Source: Flavobacteriales bacterium UBA720 (GTDB lineage Bacteria; Bacteroidota; Bacteroidia; Flavobacteriales; Weeksellaceae). Taken from it: DNA of 36,630 bases. The stretch is taken from positions 1 to 36,630 of the forward strand of contig DBLQ01000097.1 in the NCBI GenBank assembly GCA_002297505.1, given 5' to 3'. Shown piece after piece: positions 7,929 through 15,196 of the stretch (position 1 is its first letter; every line of letters begins with the position of its first letter). Position numbers and translations under genes: made by a program. The notes beneath the pieces are model-generated. The model did not search any database and was not told where the DNA came from. It saw only the letters and a list, made by a program, of their open reading frames with translations.

Positions 7929-8501
7929 CTAACTTCTCTCATTAGGATTCCAATATTCCTCCGCCTCATCGTGAAGTACGGAAACATATCTCGCCAAAAC
8001 AAAAAGATAATCCGACAAACGGTTCAGATATTTGATGAGTTCTTCGCGCACTTCTTCAGATTGATTGAGGAAAACCAAACTGCGTTCCGCACGTCTGCAA
8101 ACCGTTCTAGCTACGTGAAGAAACGTCGAAGCTTTTCCACCGCCCGGTAAAATGAAGTATTGCAAAGGTTCTACTTTCGTTTCCATTTCGTCCATCCAGT
8201 TTTCCAGTTCTTCAATTTCTTTTTCGGAAATCACCAATGGCAATCGTGCTTTTCCATTAGCCAAAAACAATTTGTCAATCGGCGTGGAAGCTTCTGAGCC
8301 AACTGTAAATAAATCAAACTGGATTTTTTTGAGTTGATTGATAACATTCTCATCATCAATATGAGATTTTGCAACGCCAATCGAAGCGTTCAGCTCATCA
8401 ATATTGCCGTAAGATTCTACTCTTGCGCTCGCTTTGGAAATTCTGCTTCCGCCGTAAAGGCCGGTTTCGCCTTTGTCGCCGGTTTTGGTATATATTTTCA
8501 T
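7929..8501 (-). CDS. ATP:cob(I)alamin adenosyltransferase (PduO type)
   Basis: The 190-aa protein transfers the adenosyl group of ATP to cob(I)alamin, giving adenosylcobalamin for mutases and reductases. PduO/MMAB-type features are the N-terminal ATP-binding TKTGDKGETGLYGG, the central four-helix segments beginning YGNIDELNASIGVA, and the signature RTVCRRAERSLVFL. The ATG at 8501 directly precedes KIYTKTGDKG, the usual start; an upstream extension to 8684 would run through an inverted-repeat element and is rejected. No cobalamin riboswitch is evident in the 245 bases upstream. It heads the minus-strand group with the unknown exported protein and thiamine diphosphokinase. Confidence 0.93.
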   Translation of the reverse strand: MKIYTKTGDKGETGLYGGSRISKASARVESYGNIDELNASIGVAKSHIDDENVINQLKKIQFDLFTVGSEASTPIDKLFLANGKARLPLVISEKEIEELENWMDEMETKVEPLQYFILPGGGKASTFLHVARTVCRRAERSLVFLNQSEEVREELIKYLNRLSDYLFVLARYVSVLHDEAEEYWNPNERS

Positions 8502-8557
8502 TGTTAATTTTCGAAAGTTTAAAATTAAGGTTTTTATTTTTGAACGCGCAGATTTTG

Positions 8558-8675
8558 AACCACAAAAGTCACAAAAGCAGTAGCTCTTTATTAGTAATTC
8601 AAAAGAGCAAAAAGAAAAGTGTTTATAAGGTTGTCTTTTTTCTATCTCAGTAATTCTTTTGTGCCATTTGTGGTT
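8558..8675. mobile_element. MITE-like element with 20-bp terminal inverted repeats
   Basis: Terminal repeats AACCACAAAAGTCACAAAAG (8558-8577) and, on the other strand, AACCACAAATGGCACAAAAG (8656-8675) match at 18 of 20 positions and enclose 78 bases. The inside holds a smaller CTCTTT/AAAGAG pairing and no gene. It lies between the divergent adenosyltransferase and ABC exporter genes. No obvious target-site duplication was identified, and mobility is inferred from structure only. Confidence 0.55.
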
Positions 8676-8746
8676 AATTAACATAGTTTAAGTGTTAAAT
8701 TCCAACGTCTCTATTTGGTTTTTAAATAAATCCTTAAATTGCTGTT

Positions 8747-10555
8747 ATGAAAAAACCTTTTCAGAAAACCACCAACCTTATCCATATTTTCAATCAGCTG
8801 AAAAGTTTCATAAAACCTTACAAATGGATGGTTTTCGGGACTTTGGCTTTGACTTTTATCGGCGCATTATTCGCGCAGGTCAATCCGTTGGTTTTAAAAT
8901 ATACAGTTGACGAGGTCACAAAATTGGTTGGTTTGCCAAATCCAATGTTGGAAGGCATTCACATTTTGATTCTGATTTCTATTATACTATTGGGAAAGGA
9001 ATTGGCGAATATTTTTATTCAGTTTGGACAGAAATTTTATGGCGAAAAAATTAGAATTAATGTCAGTTCAGAGTTGGCACAAGCGGCGATTGACAAAATT
9101 TTAACTTACAGAATTGCCTATTACAATGACGACCGACACGAATCCGGAAAACTGCAAATCCGCATCGACCGCGGCATTGAGAGTTTGACCAAATTGGTTC
9201 AGAATTTTTTCATCGATATTTTGCCTTTATTTTCAACTGCAATTATCGCATTGGTTGTGATGTATATGCAGAATCTTTACGTTGGTTTGGTTTCAACTTT
9301 TGTGATTCCGATTTACTTTTATGTGACCTCAAGACAAGCCAAAAAATTAGGAAACGTCAGACGGATTTTGAGAAATCAGCGTGAGCAAAAAACGTCAGGA
9401 CTTCTGAATCTCATCAATTCCATAATGGTCATCAAAAGTTTTGTAAGGGAAAAATTCGAAGGCCGAAAACAGTACAATCTGCAGATGCACCTGATGGAAA
9501 GTCAATTGTATACACGCCGAACGAGTTTTATTTTTGATGGTTTGAAAACGTTCATCGAGCAATTTGGTGTGGTTCTGATTATCCTTTTGACGGTTTATCT
9601 GGTTCTCGACCAGCAAATGACAATTGGTGCGATTATGCTTCACATTATGCTGTTCAACAACGTCTCTGCGCCCATTCGCCAGCTTCACAGGATTTATGAT
9701 GATATGAATGACGCCTTTATTTACGCCGAAGGTTATTTCGAAATTCTGAACGACGATGACGAAACAGAACCGAACGGAACCATTAACAATATTCCCATCA
9801 AAGGCAACTTCGAAATCAAAAATGTCAATTTCACTTATCCGAATGGAATGAAAGCCTTGAAAAATGTTTCTCTCAAAATCGAAAACGGAAAAACAACTGC
9901 TTTGGTTGGCTTAAGTGGCGCAGGAAAATCGACCATCATCAATTTGCTTTGTAAATTTTACGAACCGGATTCGGGAGAAATCCTTTTGGATGGCAACAAC
10001 CTGAATGATTTTGATAATGATTATCTGCGCGATGATCTTGGTCTGGTGCTGCAGAAAAATCATATTTTCAAAGGAAGTATTGAGGATAATATCCGTTACG
10101 GAAATCTGGAAGCAACGCTTGACCAAATTAAAGAAGCGGCGACCAAAGCTTATCTTCACGAACAGATTATGGATTTGCCCGACGGTTACAATCACGATGC
10201 CACGCAACTATCCGGCGGACAACAACAGCGGATTGCGATTGCAAGATTATTCCTGAAAAATCCGCCCATCATTTTTCTCGATGAACCGACTGCAAGCCTG
10301 GACGCGATTGCCACGGAACAAATCAAAAACTCTCTGGATGCGATTAAAAAAGGCCGAACGGTGATCATTATTTCCCATTCTTTGTCGCAGATCTTGGATT
10401 CGGATATGATTTATGTGATGAAAAAAGGCGAAGTGGTGGAAAACGGAACGCACGAAGAATTGTACGAAAAAGACGGAACTTACCGGGAGATTTTCGACGC
10501 TTCAGCCAGAAGTCTGAATCTTGATCGATTGGTGAAAACTTATAGGGATGAATGA
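8747..10555 (+). CDS. ABC exporter, fused permease and ATPase (MsbA-like)
   Basis: This 602-aa half-transporter has an N-terminal six-helix type IV (MsbA-like) membrane domain (about residues 25-320) and a C-terminal nucleotide-binding domain. The latter has Walker A GLSGAGKST (near 388), a Q-loop LVLQKNHIFKGS, the signature LSGGQQQR (near 487), Walker B IIFLDEPTAS and the switch histidine in IIISHSL. It works as a homo- or heterodimer exporting lipids, peptides or drugs from the inner membrane; the substrate is not evident. Only one such gene is present, so a homodimer is likely. A REP-like repeat follows the stop codon. Confidence 0.92.
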   Translation: MKKPFQKTTNLIHIFNQLKSFIKPYKWMVFGTLALTFIGALFAQVNPLVLKYTVDEVTKLVGLPNPMLEGIHILILISIILLGKELANIFIQFGQKFYGEKIRINVSSELAQAAIDKILTYRIAYYNDDRHESGKLQIRIDRGIESLTKLVQNFFIDILPLFSTAIIALVVMYMQNLYVGLVSTFVIPIYFYVTSRQAKKLGNVRRILRNQREQKTSGLLNLINSIMVIKSFVREKFEGRKQYNLQMHLMESQLYTRRTSFIFDGLKTFIEQFGVVLIILLTVYLVLDQQMTIGAIMLHIMLFNNVSAPIRQLHRIYDDMNDAFIYAEGYFEILNDDDETEPNGTINNIPIKGNFEIKNVNFTYPNGMKALKNVSLKIENGKTTALVGLSGAGKSTIINLLCKFYEPDSGEILLDGNNLNDFDNDYLRDDLGLVLQKNHIFKGSIEDNIRYGNLEATLDQIKEAATKAYLHEQIMDLPDGYNHDATQLSGGQQQRIAIARLFLKNPPIIFLDEPTASLDAIATEQIKNSLDAIKKGRTVIIISHSLSQILDSDMIYVMKKGEVVENGTHEELYEKDGTYREIFDASARSLNLDRLVKTYRDE

Positions 10556-10570
10556 GATTTTAGCGAAAAC

Positions 10571-10642
10571 ACTTCGACGCCGCTCAATGTGACATCTCTA
10601 ATACTAATTATTAACATTGTCAGTCTGAGCGGAGTCGAAGAC
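10571..10642. repeat. REP-like inverted repeat, copy 1 (upstream of WYL regulator)
   Basis: Two oppositely oriented copies of the CTGAGCGGAGTCGAAG repeat (10571-10594 and 10618-10642) enclose a 23-base AT-rich loop containing CTAATACTAATT. The unit can form a long hairpin. A closely similar element lies after the regulator gene at 11657-11738. Confidence 0.8.
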
Positions 10643-10650
10643 TTTACTTA

Positions 10651-10674
10651 TGTCCGTCTGAGGCTCTCGAAGAC
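10651..10674. repeat. Degenerate extra repeat copy
   Basis: TGTCCGTCTGAGGCTCTCGA plus four further bases resembles the same repeat arm, with several changes. It ends 15 bases before the WYL regulator start, so it forms part of that gene's leader. Confidence 0.65.
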
Positions 10675-10689
10675 AAATGAAATATAACA

Positions 10690-11646
10690 ATGAACGAAGA
10701 CCTTTACATCAAAAAAATAGACCGCGTCACCTCTATTCTGACACAATTGCAAACGAAGTCGATTGTCCGTGCGCAGGATTTGGCAGAGAAATTTGATGTA
10801 AGCATCCGGACGATTTACCGGGATATCAAGACTTTGGAAAATGCCGGAATTCCGATTTTTGGCGAAGCTGGCTCAGGCTATTCTTTAGTGGATGGTTATA
10901 AACTTCCGCCTGTGATGTTTACGAAGGAAGAAGTTTTGAGTTTTATCACGGCAGAAAAACTGATGCAGAAATTCTCTCACGAAAGCCTCGATGCTCACTA
11001 CAATTCTGCAATGGAAAAAGTGAAAGCGGTGATTCGGAATACGGAGAAAAACCTGGTTCAGAACATTGAAAATCAGATTGATGTCTATACACATCGGCCG
11101 GAAAAGGCGGATGCTGCCAAGAATATCATTCCGACCATCCTGGAAAGTATCGCCGAAAAGAAACAGCTGAAAATCAGTTATCAAAATGTAAAAGACGAAC
11201 CAAGCGAAAGAATCATCGAAGCGGTTGGGATTTTCTACGAAATCAATTATTGGTATATGATGGCGTATTGCACGATGCGAAAAGATTTCCGGCAATTCAG
11301 AATCGACAGGATTTTGAAAATCGAAAAAACCGAAAATCTGTTTTTACAGAATTACGGGAATATTACTGATTACAGAAAAAAATCGGACGATAGAAAAGTG
11401 GAAGTCAAACTTCTGGTCGAGAAAAAAATAATGCCTCACCTGGTGAATTCCAAAATATATTATGGTTTGATTGCCGAGGAAGAAACCGAAAACGGAATGC
11501 TGCTGACCTTCGAAACGGAATGGATTGACGAAGGTTTTCCGCGTTGGCTGATTACGTTTTTGGATAACGCTCAAATCATAGAACCTGAAAACCTGAAAGT
11601 GATTATGAATAATTTGATTGCCAATATTTCGAAAAATCTTAAGTAA
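10690..11646 (+). CDS. YafY-type HTH and WYL-domain transcriptional regulator
   Basis: The 318-aa protein has an N-terminal HTH_11 winged helix (ARAQDLAEKFDVSIRTIYRD-like segment, about residues 25-50, followed by IKTLENAGIPIFGEAGSGY) and a WYL domain around NYWYMMAYC and FRQFRIDRI (about residues 185-215). A C-terminal WCX-like region follows. WYL regulators bind nucleotides or other small ligands and control defence, DNA damage or stress genes, but no target gene is adjacent. The gene is enclosed by two copies of one REP-like element in the same orientation. The downstream copy separates it from the convergent DinB gene and may act as a terminator. Confidence 0.9.
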   Translation: MNEDLYIKKIDRVTSILTQLQTKSIVRAQDLAEKFDVSIRTIYRDIKTLENAGIPIFGEAGSGYSLVDGYKLPPVMFTKEEVLSFITAEKLMQKFSHESLDAHYNSAMEKVKAVIRNTEKNLVQNIENQIDVYTHRPEKADAAKNIIPTILESIAEKKQLKISYQNVKDEPSERIIEAVGIFYEINYWYMMAYCTMRKDFRQFRIDRILKIEKTENLFLQNYGNITDYRKKSDDRKVEVKLLVEKKIMPHLVNSKIYYGLIAEEETENGMLLTFETEWIDEGFPRWLITFLDNAQIIEPENLKVIMNNLIANISKNLK

Positions 11647-11656
11647 AATTACAAAA

Positions 11657-11738
11657 CACTTCGACTCCGCTCAGAGTGACATTTCCAATACTAATTTCAA
11701 TATTAAAAAAATGTCAGTCTGAGCGGAGTCGAAGACTT
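11657..11738. repeat. REP-like inverted repeat, copy 2 (downstream of WYL regulator)
   Basis: The arms are CACTTCGACTCCGCTCAGAG plus six bases (11657-11682) and the inverted ATGTCAGTCTGAGCGGAGTC plus nine bases (11711-11738), around a 28-base loop with CCAATACTAATTTC. It shares arm and loop sequence with the element at 10571-10642. Lying between convergent genes, it may also terminate transcription. Confidence 0.82.
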
Positions 11739-11753
11739 TTCAAAGTTGTTTCC

Positions 11754-12233
11754 TTATCTTTCTCTTTCCCAGAAAAATGGCGGCTCAATTCCCAAAGCTC
11801 TTAAGTAAACATAGCCTTGACCTCTGTGATGAATCTCATTATCAACAAAGTAAAGAATATTCTGATAGATCGGAAATTCATATTGACCAAAAAGATTGAA
11901 CATTTCCTGAAACCGTTCTTCGGTAATCTGAGTAAAATACTCGTTAATTACTTCCGTTTCTTCGTCCCATTTTGCCAGAAGTTCTGCTTTGGTTGTCGGA
12001 TTGAAAGTTTCATCGAATTCATTAATGGTTCCTTCAACAATAGATTTCAATGCCGGTCCGCCAATAGCAATCAGCTCAAGAACCAATTTTGAAAATGGTC
12101 TCATTCCACCAATTGAAAACTCGAATAAATCTTTCTCCGGAAAAGCTTCGATCACTCTTCTGGTGAGATTTCTATGGCCTTGCCAATGGATTAAAAGCTG
12201 TTGTGAATCCAGGACTTTTGCGTTTGCGTTCAT
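11754..12233 (-). CDS. DinB-family (DinB_2-like) putative metal-dependent protein
   Basis: This 159-aa four-helix protein shows the spaced histidines of the DinB/YfiT superfamily: HWQGHRNLTRRVIEAF near the N-terminus and NEIHHRGQGYVYLRALG near the C-terminus, which together form the metal site. Members are thiol- or other S-transferases, or are uncharacterised; bacillithiol-dependent activity is a possibility because this window also has a bacillithiol biosynthesis gene (bshB1), but that is inference. The ATG at 12233 is preferred over 12257 because an exact -7 box lies at 12255-12262. The gene stands alone, convergent with the WYL regulator. Confidence 0.85.
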   Translation of the reverse strand: MNANAKVLDSQQLLIHWQGHRNLTRRVIEAFPEKDLFEFSIGGMRPFSKLVLELIAIGGPALKSIVEGTINEFDETFNPTTKAELLAKWDEETEVINEYFTQITEERFQEMFNLFGQYEFPIYQNILYFVDNEIHHRGQGYVYLRALGIEPPFFWERER

Positions 12234-12254
12234 AATAGTTTGTTTTATTTGATA

Positions 12255-12262
12255 CAAATTTA
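12255..12262 (-). promoter_or_regulatory. -7 box of the DinB-family gene
   Basis: On the minus strand the sequence reads TAAATTTG, an exact TAnnTTTG match, 21 bases before the ATG at 12233. It helps decide the start codon. Confidence 0.5.
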
Positions 12263-12352
12263 TGGCGCAGTTGTGACAATAGCTTGTCAGTAGTGTTTTT
12301 GAAATTTATAAATTTTTTGGGCAAGTCAAAAAAGAGTTTTTGTTATAGACGA

Positions 12353-12385
12353 AAAAAGTCGCAAATAAAAATCTGCGACTTTTTA
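12353..12385 (-). terminator. Terminator after the MORN-repeat gene
   Basis: Perfect arms AAAAAGTCGCA and TGCGACTTTTT surround a ten-base loop, 21 bases beyond the stop codon of the minus-strand gene ending at 12406. The T-rich sides allow use in both directions. Confidence 0.85.
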
Positions 12386-12405
12386 AAAATATAATTATCA
12401 GTAAT

Positions 12406-12900
12406 TTACTCTACTAATTTTCCGACTTTATAAAATTGAATAACTTTATCTTTTCCTTCGACTTTATACATTTCCCATTTTCCATCATAAACTCCATTCT
12501 TCCAATTACCAATCGCTCTCAAACTCCCATCATCAAACCAATATTTATGAGTCCCATTTGGTTTCCCATCGATAAATTCTCCTTCTCGTGCTTTATTTCC
12601 ATTTGAATGCCAATATTCCCAAATTCCGTTCTCCTTCTTATTTTCGATTTTACCAATAGAACTGACTTTACCATTCATAAAATAAAATTTCTTAGTTCCA
12701 TCACTAATTGGTTTAAATTCTAAAGTTTTTGATTGCTCTTCAGTCAGATTATTACTATTTTTGAGAAAATCAGATTTTTCAATCAAAGTATTATTAATAT
12801 AAATCTCATATTCATCAAGATTAATATTTTGAGCATTGACTTTTATTAATGTAGAAAAGATAAAGACAAATATCAGAAAAGACTTACACATAGATTTCAT
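12406..12900 (-). CDS. Exported MORN-repeat (YwqK-like) protein
   Basis: The 164-aa product starts with a signal peptide (SFLIFVFIFSTLIKVNA, cleavage before Q). From about residue 75 it carries MORN-variant repeats of the form GKxENxxxxGxWEYWHxNGxK, EGEFIDGKPNGTHKYWFDDG and IGNWKNGVYDGKWEMY. This architecture is common in Bacteroidota, where it is often annotated as YwqK-family antitoxin; as an exported protein with no toxin gene nearby, an antitoxin role is doubtful. It may bind partner proteins or the membrane in the periplasm. It starts 11 bases after lptB and has a lower GC content than that gene. Confidence 0.8.
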   Translation of the reverse strand: MKSMCKSFLIFVFIFSTLIKVNAQNINLDEYEIYINNTLIEKSDFLKNSNNLTEEQSKTLEFKPISDGTKKFYFMNGKVSSIGKIENKKENGIWEYWHSNGNKAREGEFIDGKPNGTHKYWFDDGSLRAIGNWKNGVYDGKWEMYKVEGKDKVIQFYKVGKLVE

Positions 12901-12911
12901 TAAAGCAAAAT

Positions 12912-13640
12912 TTAAAACTTCTCAAACCTAAAATTCTCTCCAAGATAAGCCTTCCTCACATCCGGGTCATTCGCCAAATCTTCAGGAAGACCTTCTTTCA
13001 GGATTTTGCCTTCGAACATAATATAAGTTTTATTGGTAATTGCCAAAGTCTGCTGAACGTTGTGGTCAGTAATCAAAATACCGATATTTTTCTCCACCAG
13101 AGACCTCACAATTTTTTGAATATCTTCCACCGCAATTGGGTCTACGCCGGCAAAAGGCTCATCCAAAAGAATAAAATTCGGACTGGTCGCCAGACAACGC
13201 GCAATTTCCGTACGACGTCTTTCACCTCCGGAAAGCAGATCGCCACGGTTTTTACGGACATGTTCCAGGTGAAATTCTTCTATCAACTCATCGCACTTTT
13301 TTTGCTGCTCCTTTTTAGAAAGCTTCGTCAATTGCAATACGCCAAGAATATTATCCTCCACAGACAATTTCCGGAAAACCGATGCTTCCTGCGCCAGATA
13401 ACCGATGCCATTCTGTGCCCGCTTGTACATCGCATCCTTCGTGATATTTTGATTATCCAGGAAAACATTTCCCAATGTAGGCTTCACCAATCCGACAATC
13501 ATATAAAAAGATGTCGTTTTTCCGGCGCCGTTTGGCCCCAGAAGTCCGACGATCTCGCCTTGCTGAACCTCCAGTGAGACACCTTTCACTACCTTTTTCG
13601 GTCCATATTCCTTGATTAAATTTTCTCCGCGTAAAATCAT
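12912..13640 (-). CDS. lptB: LPS export ABC transporter ATP-binding protein LptB
   Basis: The 242-aa ATPase energises extraction of lipopolysaccharide from the inner membrane with LptFG and LptC. It matches LptB along its whole length: Walker A LLGPNGAGKTT, then FYMIVGLVKP, GIGYLAQEASVFRKLSVEDN (the LptB-specific helix contact), the signature LLSGGERRRTEIAR, Walker B FILLDEPFAGVDPIAV and ITDHNVQQTL. The start is the ATG preceding ILRGENLIKEYG. A TAnnTTTG box on the minus strand (13645-13652) lies only a few bases before the start, so the transcript may have almost no leader. Other lpt genes are not in this window. Confidence 0.95.
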   Translation of the reverse strand: MILRGENLIKEYGPKKVVKGVSLEVQQGEIVGLLGPNGAGKTTSFYMIVGLVKPTLGNVFLDNQNITKDAMYKRAQNGIGYLAQEASVFRKLSVEDNILGVLQLTKLSKKEQQKKCDELIEEFHLEHVRKNRGDLLSGGERRRTEIARCLATSPNFILLDEPFAGVDPIAVEDIQKIVRSLVEKNIGILITDHNVQQTLAITNKTYIMFEGKILKEGLPEDLANDPDVRKAYLGENFRFEKF

Positions 13641-13860
13641 AAAACAAAGATATATTTTTTTGTTGGATGTTGGAAGATGGATGTTCTTGCCATTATTCCG
13701 TTAATGATTAAAATTCGGGCGTGCCCCTCGCCAAAGCTTGTCATCCTGAGATTCTCTAAGGACCACCGCTCGGGTCGGGCTATCAACTGCAATCTTTTTT
13801 TGCATCACGTTTTGTCAGGCTGAGGCCCTCGATGCCATTGCAAAAAAAGGATTTCCGTTA
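13641..13860. repeat. Composite intergenic repeat region
   Basis: This gene-free stretch contains a GGGC/GCCC mini-hairpin (13727-13736), GTCATCCTGAG (13739-13750), a degenerate GTCAGGCTGAGGCCCTCGA copy (13814-13832), and an inverted pair AATCTTTTTTTGCA (about 13790-13804) and TGCAAAAAAAGGATT (about 13839-13853). It also begins with GGATGTTGGAAGATGG-type low-complexity sequence. It looks like one repeat element interrupted by pieces of the CTGAGCGGAGTCGAAG family. Confidence 0.6.
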
Positions 13861-13896
13861 CTATCCCTCACGCGCTTCGCTGTCATCCACGCTTCC

Positions 13897-13958
13897 ACAT
13901 TTTACAACATACATTTTACATTGTACATTTTACATTGTACATTTTACATTGTACATTT
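13897..13958. repeat. 14-bp tandem repeat ending in a promoter-like box
   Basis: Three perfect copies of ACATTTTACATTGT (13911-13952) follow one degenerate copy (13897-13910) and precede a partial copy. The last junction creates TACATTTG at 13952-13959, an exact TAnnTTTG box 13 bases before the RNA methyltransferase start. Confidence 0.85.
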
Positions 13959-13972
13959 GCAAAAATCCTAAA

Positions 13973-14743
13973 ATGCTCATAGAAAGCCTTCAAAACGAAA
14001 AAATCAAAAAACTGACCCGACTGTTATCCAAAAATCAGGATAGAAGAAAAGCCGGAGTTTTCATCGTAGAAGGTCAGCAGGAAAACGAACGCGCGATGCA
14101 TTTCGGTAATCAGCCTGAGGAATTTTACATCTGCGAATCTATTTTCAAAGGGAAATTGCCGGTTTCCAAAATCCATTATGTCTCGGAAAAGCTGTATGAA
14201 AAAATTGCCTATCGCGGAACAACGGAAGGCATTATCGGGATCTACAAACTGGAGGAAAGAACGTTGGATGATTTCAGTCCCAAAAAGGATTCTGCCGTTA
14301 TTATTCTGGAAAGTGTGGAAAAGCCGGGAAACCTGGGTGCCATCCTGAGAAGTTGCGAAGCGTTCGGCATTAACGCTTTGATTGTGACGGATCCAAGAAC
14401 CGATTTTTATAACCCGAACGTGATCCGTTCTAGTGTGGGCTGTCTTTTCGGGATGAATATCTTTCAAGCTTCCAACGAGGAAACTTTAGAATTTTTGAAA
14501 ACCTATGAATATAAAATCTTCACAACCTTTATGAGTGAAGATGCCAAAAATATTCAGACAAAAAACTTAAAAGAAAAATCAGCAGTTTTGTTCGGAACAG
14601 AACATTCTGGCTTAAGTAACTTTTGGAAAAACAAAGGTGAAAATGTTTTGATCCCAATGGCCGGAAGCATTGACTCGCTGAATCTGAGTAATGCGGCCGC
14701 CATTACGTGCTACGAAATTTTAAGACAGAAATTAGCGCAATAA
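13973..14743 (+). CDS. TrmH/SpoU-family RNA 2'-O-methyltransferase
   Basis: The 256-aa protein has an N-terminal SpoU substrate-binding domain (about residues 1-95) and a SPOUT trefoil-knot methyltransferase domain with the three family motifs: EKPGNLGAILRSCEAFG, LFGTEHSGLS, and IPMAGSIDSLNLSNAAAI. It methylates ribose 2'-OH in rRNA or tRNA using S-adenosylmethionine; the exact nucleotide cannot be deduced. The ATG at 13973 was chosen because an in-frame extension upstream to 13832 is made of repeat sequence and because a -7 box lies just before the ATG. A strong terminator follows. Confidence 0.9.
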   Translation: MLIESLQNEKIKKLTRLLSKNQDRRKAGVFIVEGQQENERAMHFGNQPEEFYICESIFKGKLPVSKIHYVSEKLYEKIAYRGTTEGIIGIYKLEERTLDDFSPKKDSAVIILESVEKPGNLGAILRSCEAFGINALIVTDPRTDFYNPNVIRSSVGCLFGMNIFQASNEETLEFLKTYEYKIFTTFMSEDAKNIQTKNLKEKSAVLFGTEHSGLSNFWKNKGENVLIPMAGSIDSLNLSNAAAITCYEILRQKLAQ

Positions 14744-14744
14744 A

Positions 14745-14778
14745 AAAACCGTCTCGTTGTTGATAACGAGACGGTTTC
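14745..14778. terminator. Bidirectional terminator
   Basis: Perfect arms AAACCGTCTCGTT and AACGAGACGGTTT around a six-base loop, with an A-run before, lie between the convergent methyltransferase and small lipoprotein genes. Confidence 0.9.
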
Positions 14779-14799
14779 AAATTCTTAACTGGGTTAAGA

Positions 14800-15030
14800 T
14801 TATTTTTTAGCAGCAGCAGAATCAACTTTAGCAGCAGCACCTTCTACTTTAGCAGCAGCAGAGTCAACTTTTACAGCAGCTGAATCAACGTGAGCAGCAG
14901 CAGAATCAAGAGTTGCAGCAGAAGAATCAACTACAGCAGAATCAGCAGCAGCAGTATCAGTAGTTTCAGTTTTTTTACAAGCTACAAGAGCTACAGCAGC
15001 GATAGCAGCTACGAAGAATGACTTTTTCAT
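14800..15030 (-). CDS. Small Lpp-like lipoprotein with heptad repeats (copy A)
   Basis: The 76-aa precursor has a lipoprotein signal ending in the lipobox LVAC (Cys18), so the mature protein of about 59 residues would be lipid-anchored. From residue 38 it repeats a seven-residue unit of the form V-D-S-A-A-A-K about five times, with Val/Leu and Ala at heptad a/d positions, and ends in KK. Size, heptads, AKVDS-type sequence and C-terminal lysine recall Braun's lipoprotein, though I would not claim homology. A longer frame from 15144 would cover the promoter, so the start at 15030 is preferred. A paralogue (16885-17121) shares the signal peptide and upstream region. The gene is divergent from the membrane-protein operon at 15197. 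Confidence 0.82.
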   Translation of the reverse strand: MKKSFFVAAIAAVALVACKKTETTDTAAADSAVVDSSAATLDSAAAHVDSAAVKVDSAAAKVEGAAAKVDSAAAKK

Positions 15031-15081
15031 AATCAATAAATTTAAATTGTTAGTTAATAGATTGTCCTTATTTGAACGGGA

Positions 15082-15089
15082 CAAAATTA
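15082..15089 (-). promoter_or_regulatory. -7 box of lipoprotein A
   Basis: The minus strand reads TAATTTTG, an exact TAnnTTTG match, 51 bases upstream of the start at 15030. The corresponding box of paralogue B lies 63 bases before its start. Confidence 0.5.
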
Positions 15090-15105
15090 GGTCAACAAAT
15101 AAATC

Positions 15106-15136
15106 TTGTATTTGAAAATTAATTGTAATATATTTG
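15106..15136 (+). promoter_or_regulatory. Promoter of the membrane protein/lipoprotein operon (-33 and -7)
   Basis: TTG (15106-15108), a 20-base spacer and TATATTTG (15129-15136) give the best full match in the window to the flavobacterial TTG-N19-21-TAnnTTTG promoter. Transcription would start near 15142, inside the palindrome at 15134-15153. Confidence 0.6.
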
Positions 15137-15153
15137 TAAAACACGATTTACAA
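15134..15153. promoter_or_regulatory. Shared palindrome upstream of lipoprotein A
   Basis: TTGTAAA and TTTACAA form a perfect inverted repeat around a six-base spacer. Nearly the same site, with the same flanking TTGTAATAT sequence, lies at the equivalent place upstream of lipoprotein B. Further TGTAAAT and ATTTACA half-sites follow between 15165 and 15195. Confidence 0.7.
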
Positions 15154-15196
15154 TTAAGAATCACTGTAAATCAAACAATTAAGACAATTTACAATT

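Noticed and set aside
8502..8684. N-terminal extension of the cobalamin adenosyltransferase
   Set aside because: The sequence belongs to the inverted-repeat element, and the family begins at the ATG at 8501.
8502..8746. Cobalamin riboswitch upstream of the adenosyltransferase
   Set aside because: No B12-box-like sequence or fold was seen; the space is taken by the MITE-like element.
13832..13972. N-terminal extension of the TrmH-type methyltransferase
   Set aside because: It is made of repeat DNA and contains the -7 box; the family starts at 13973.
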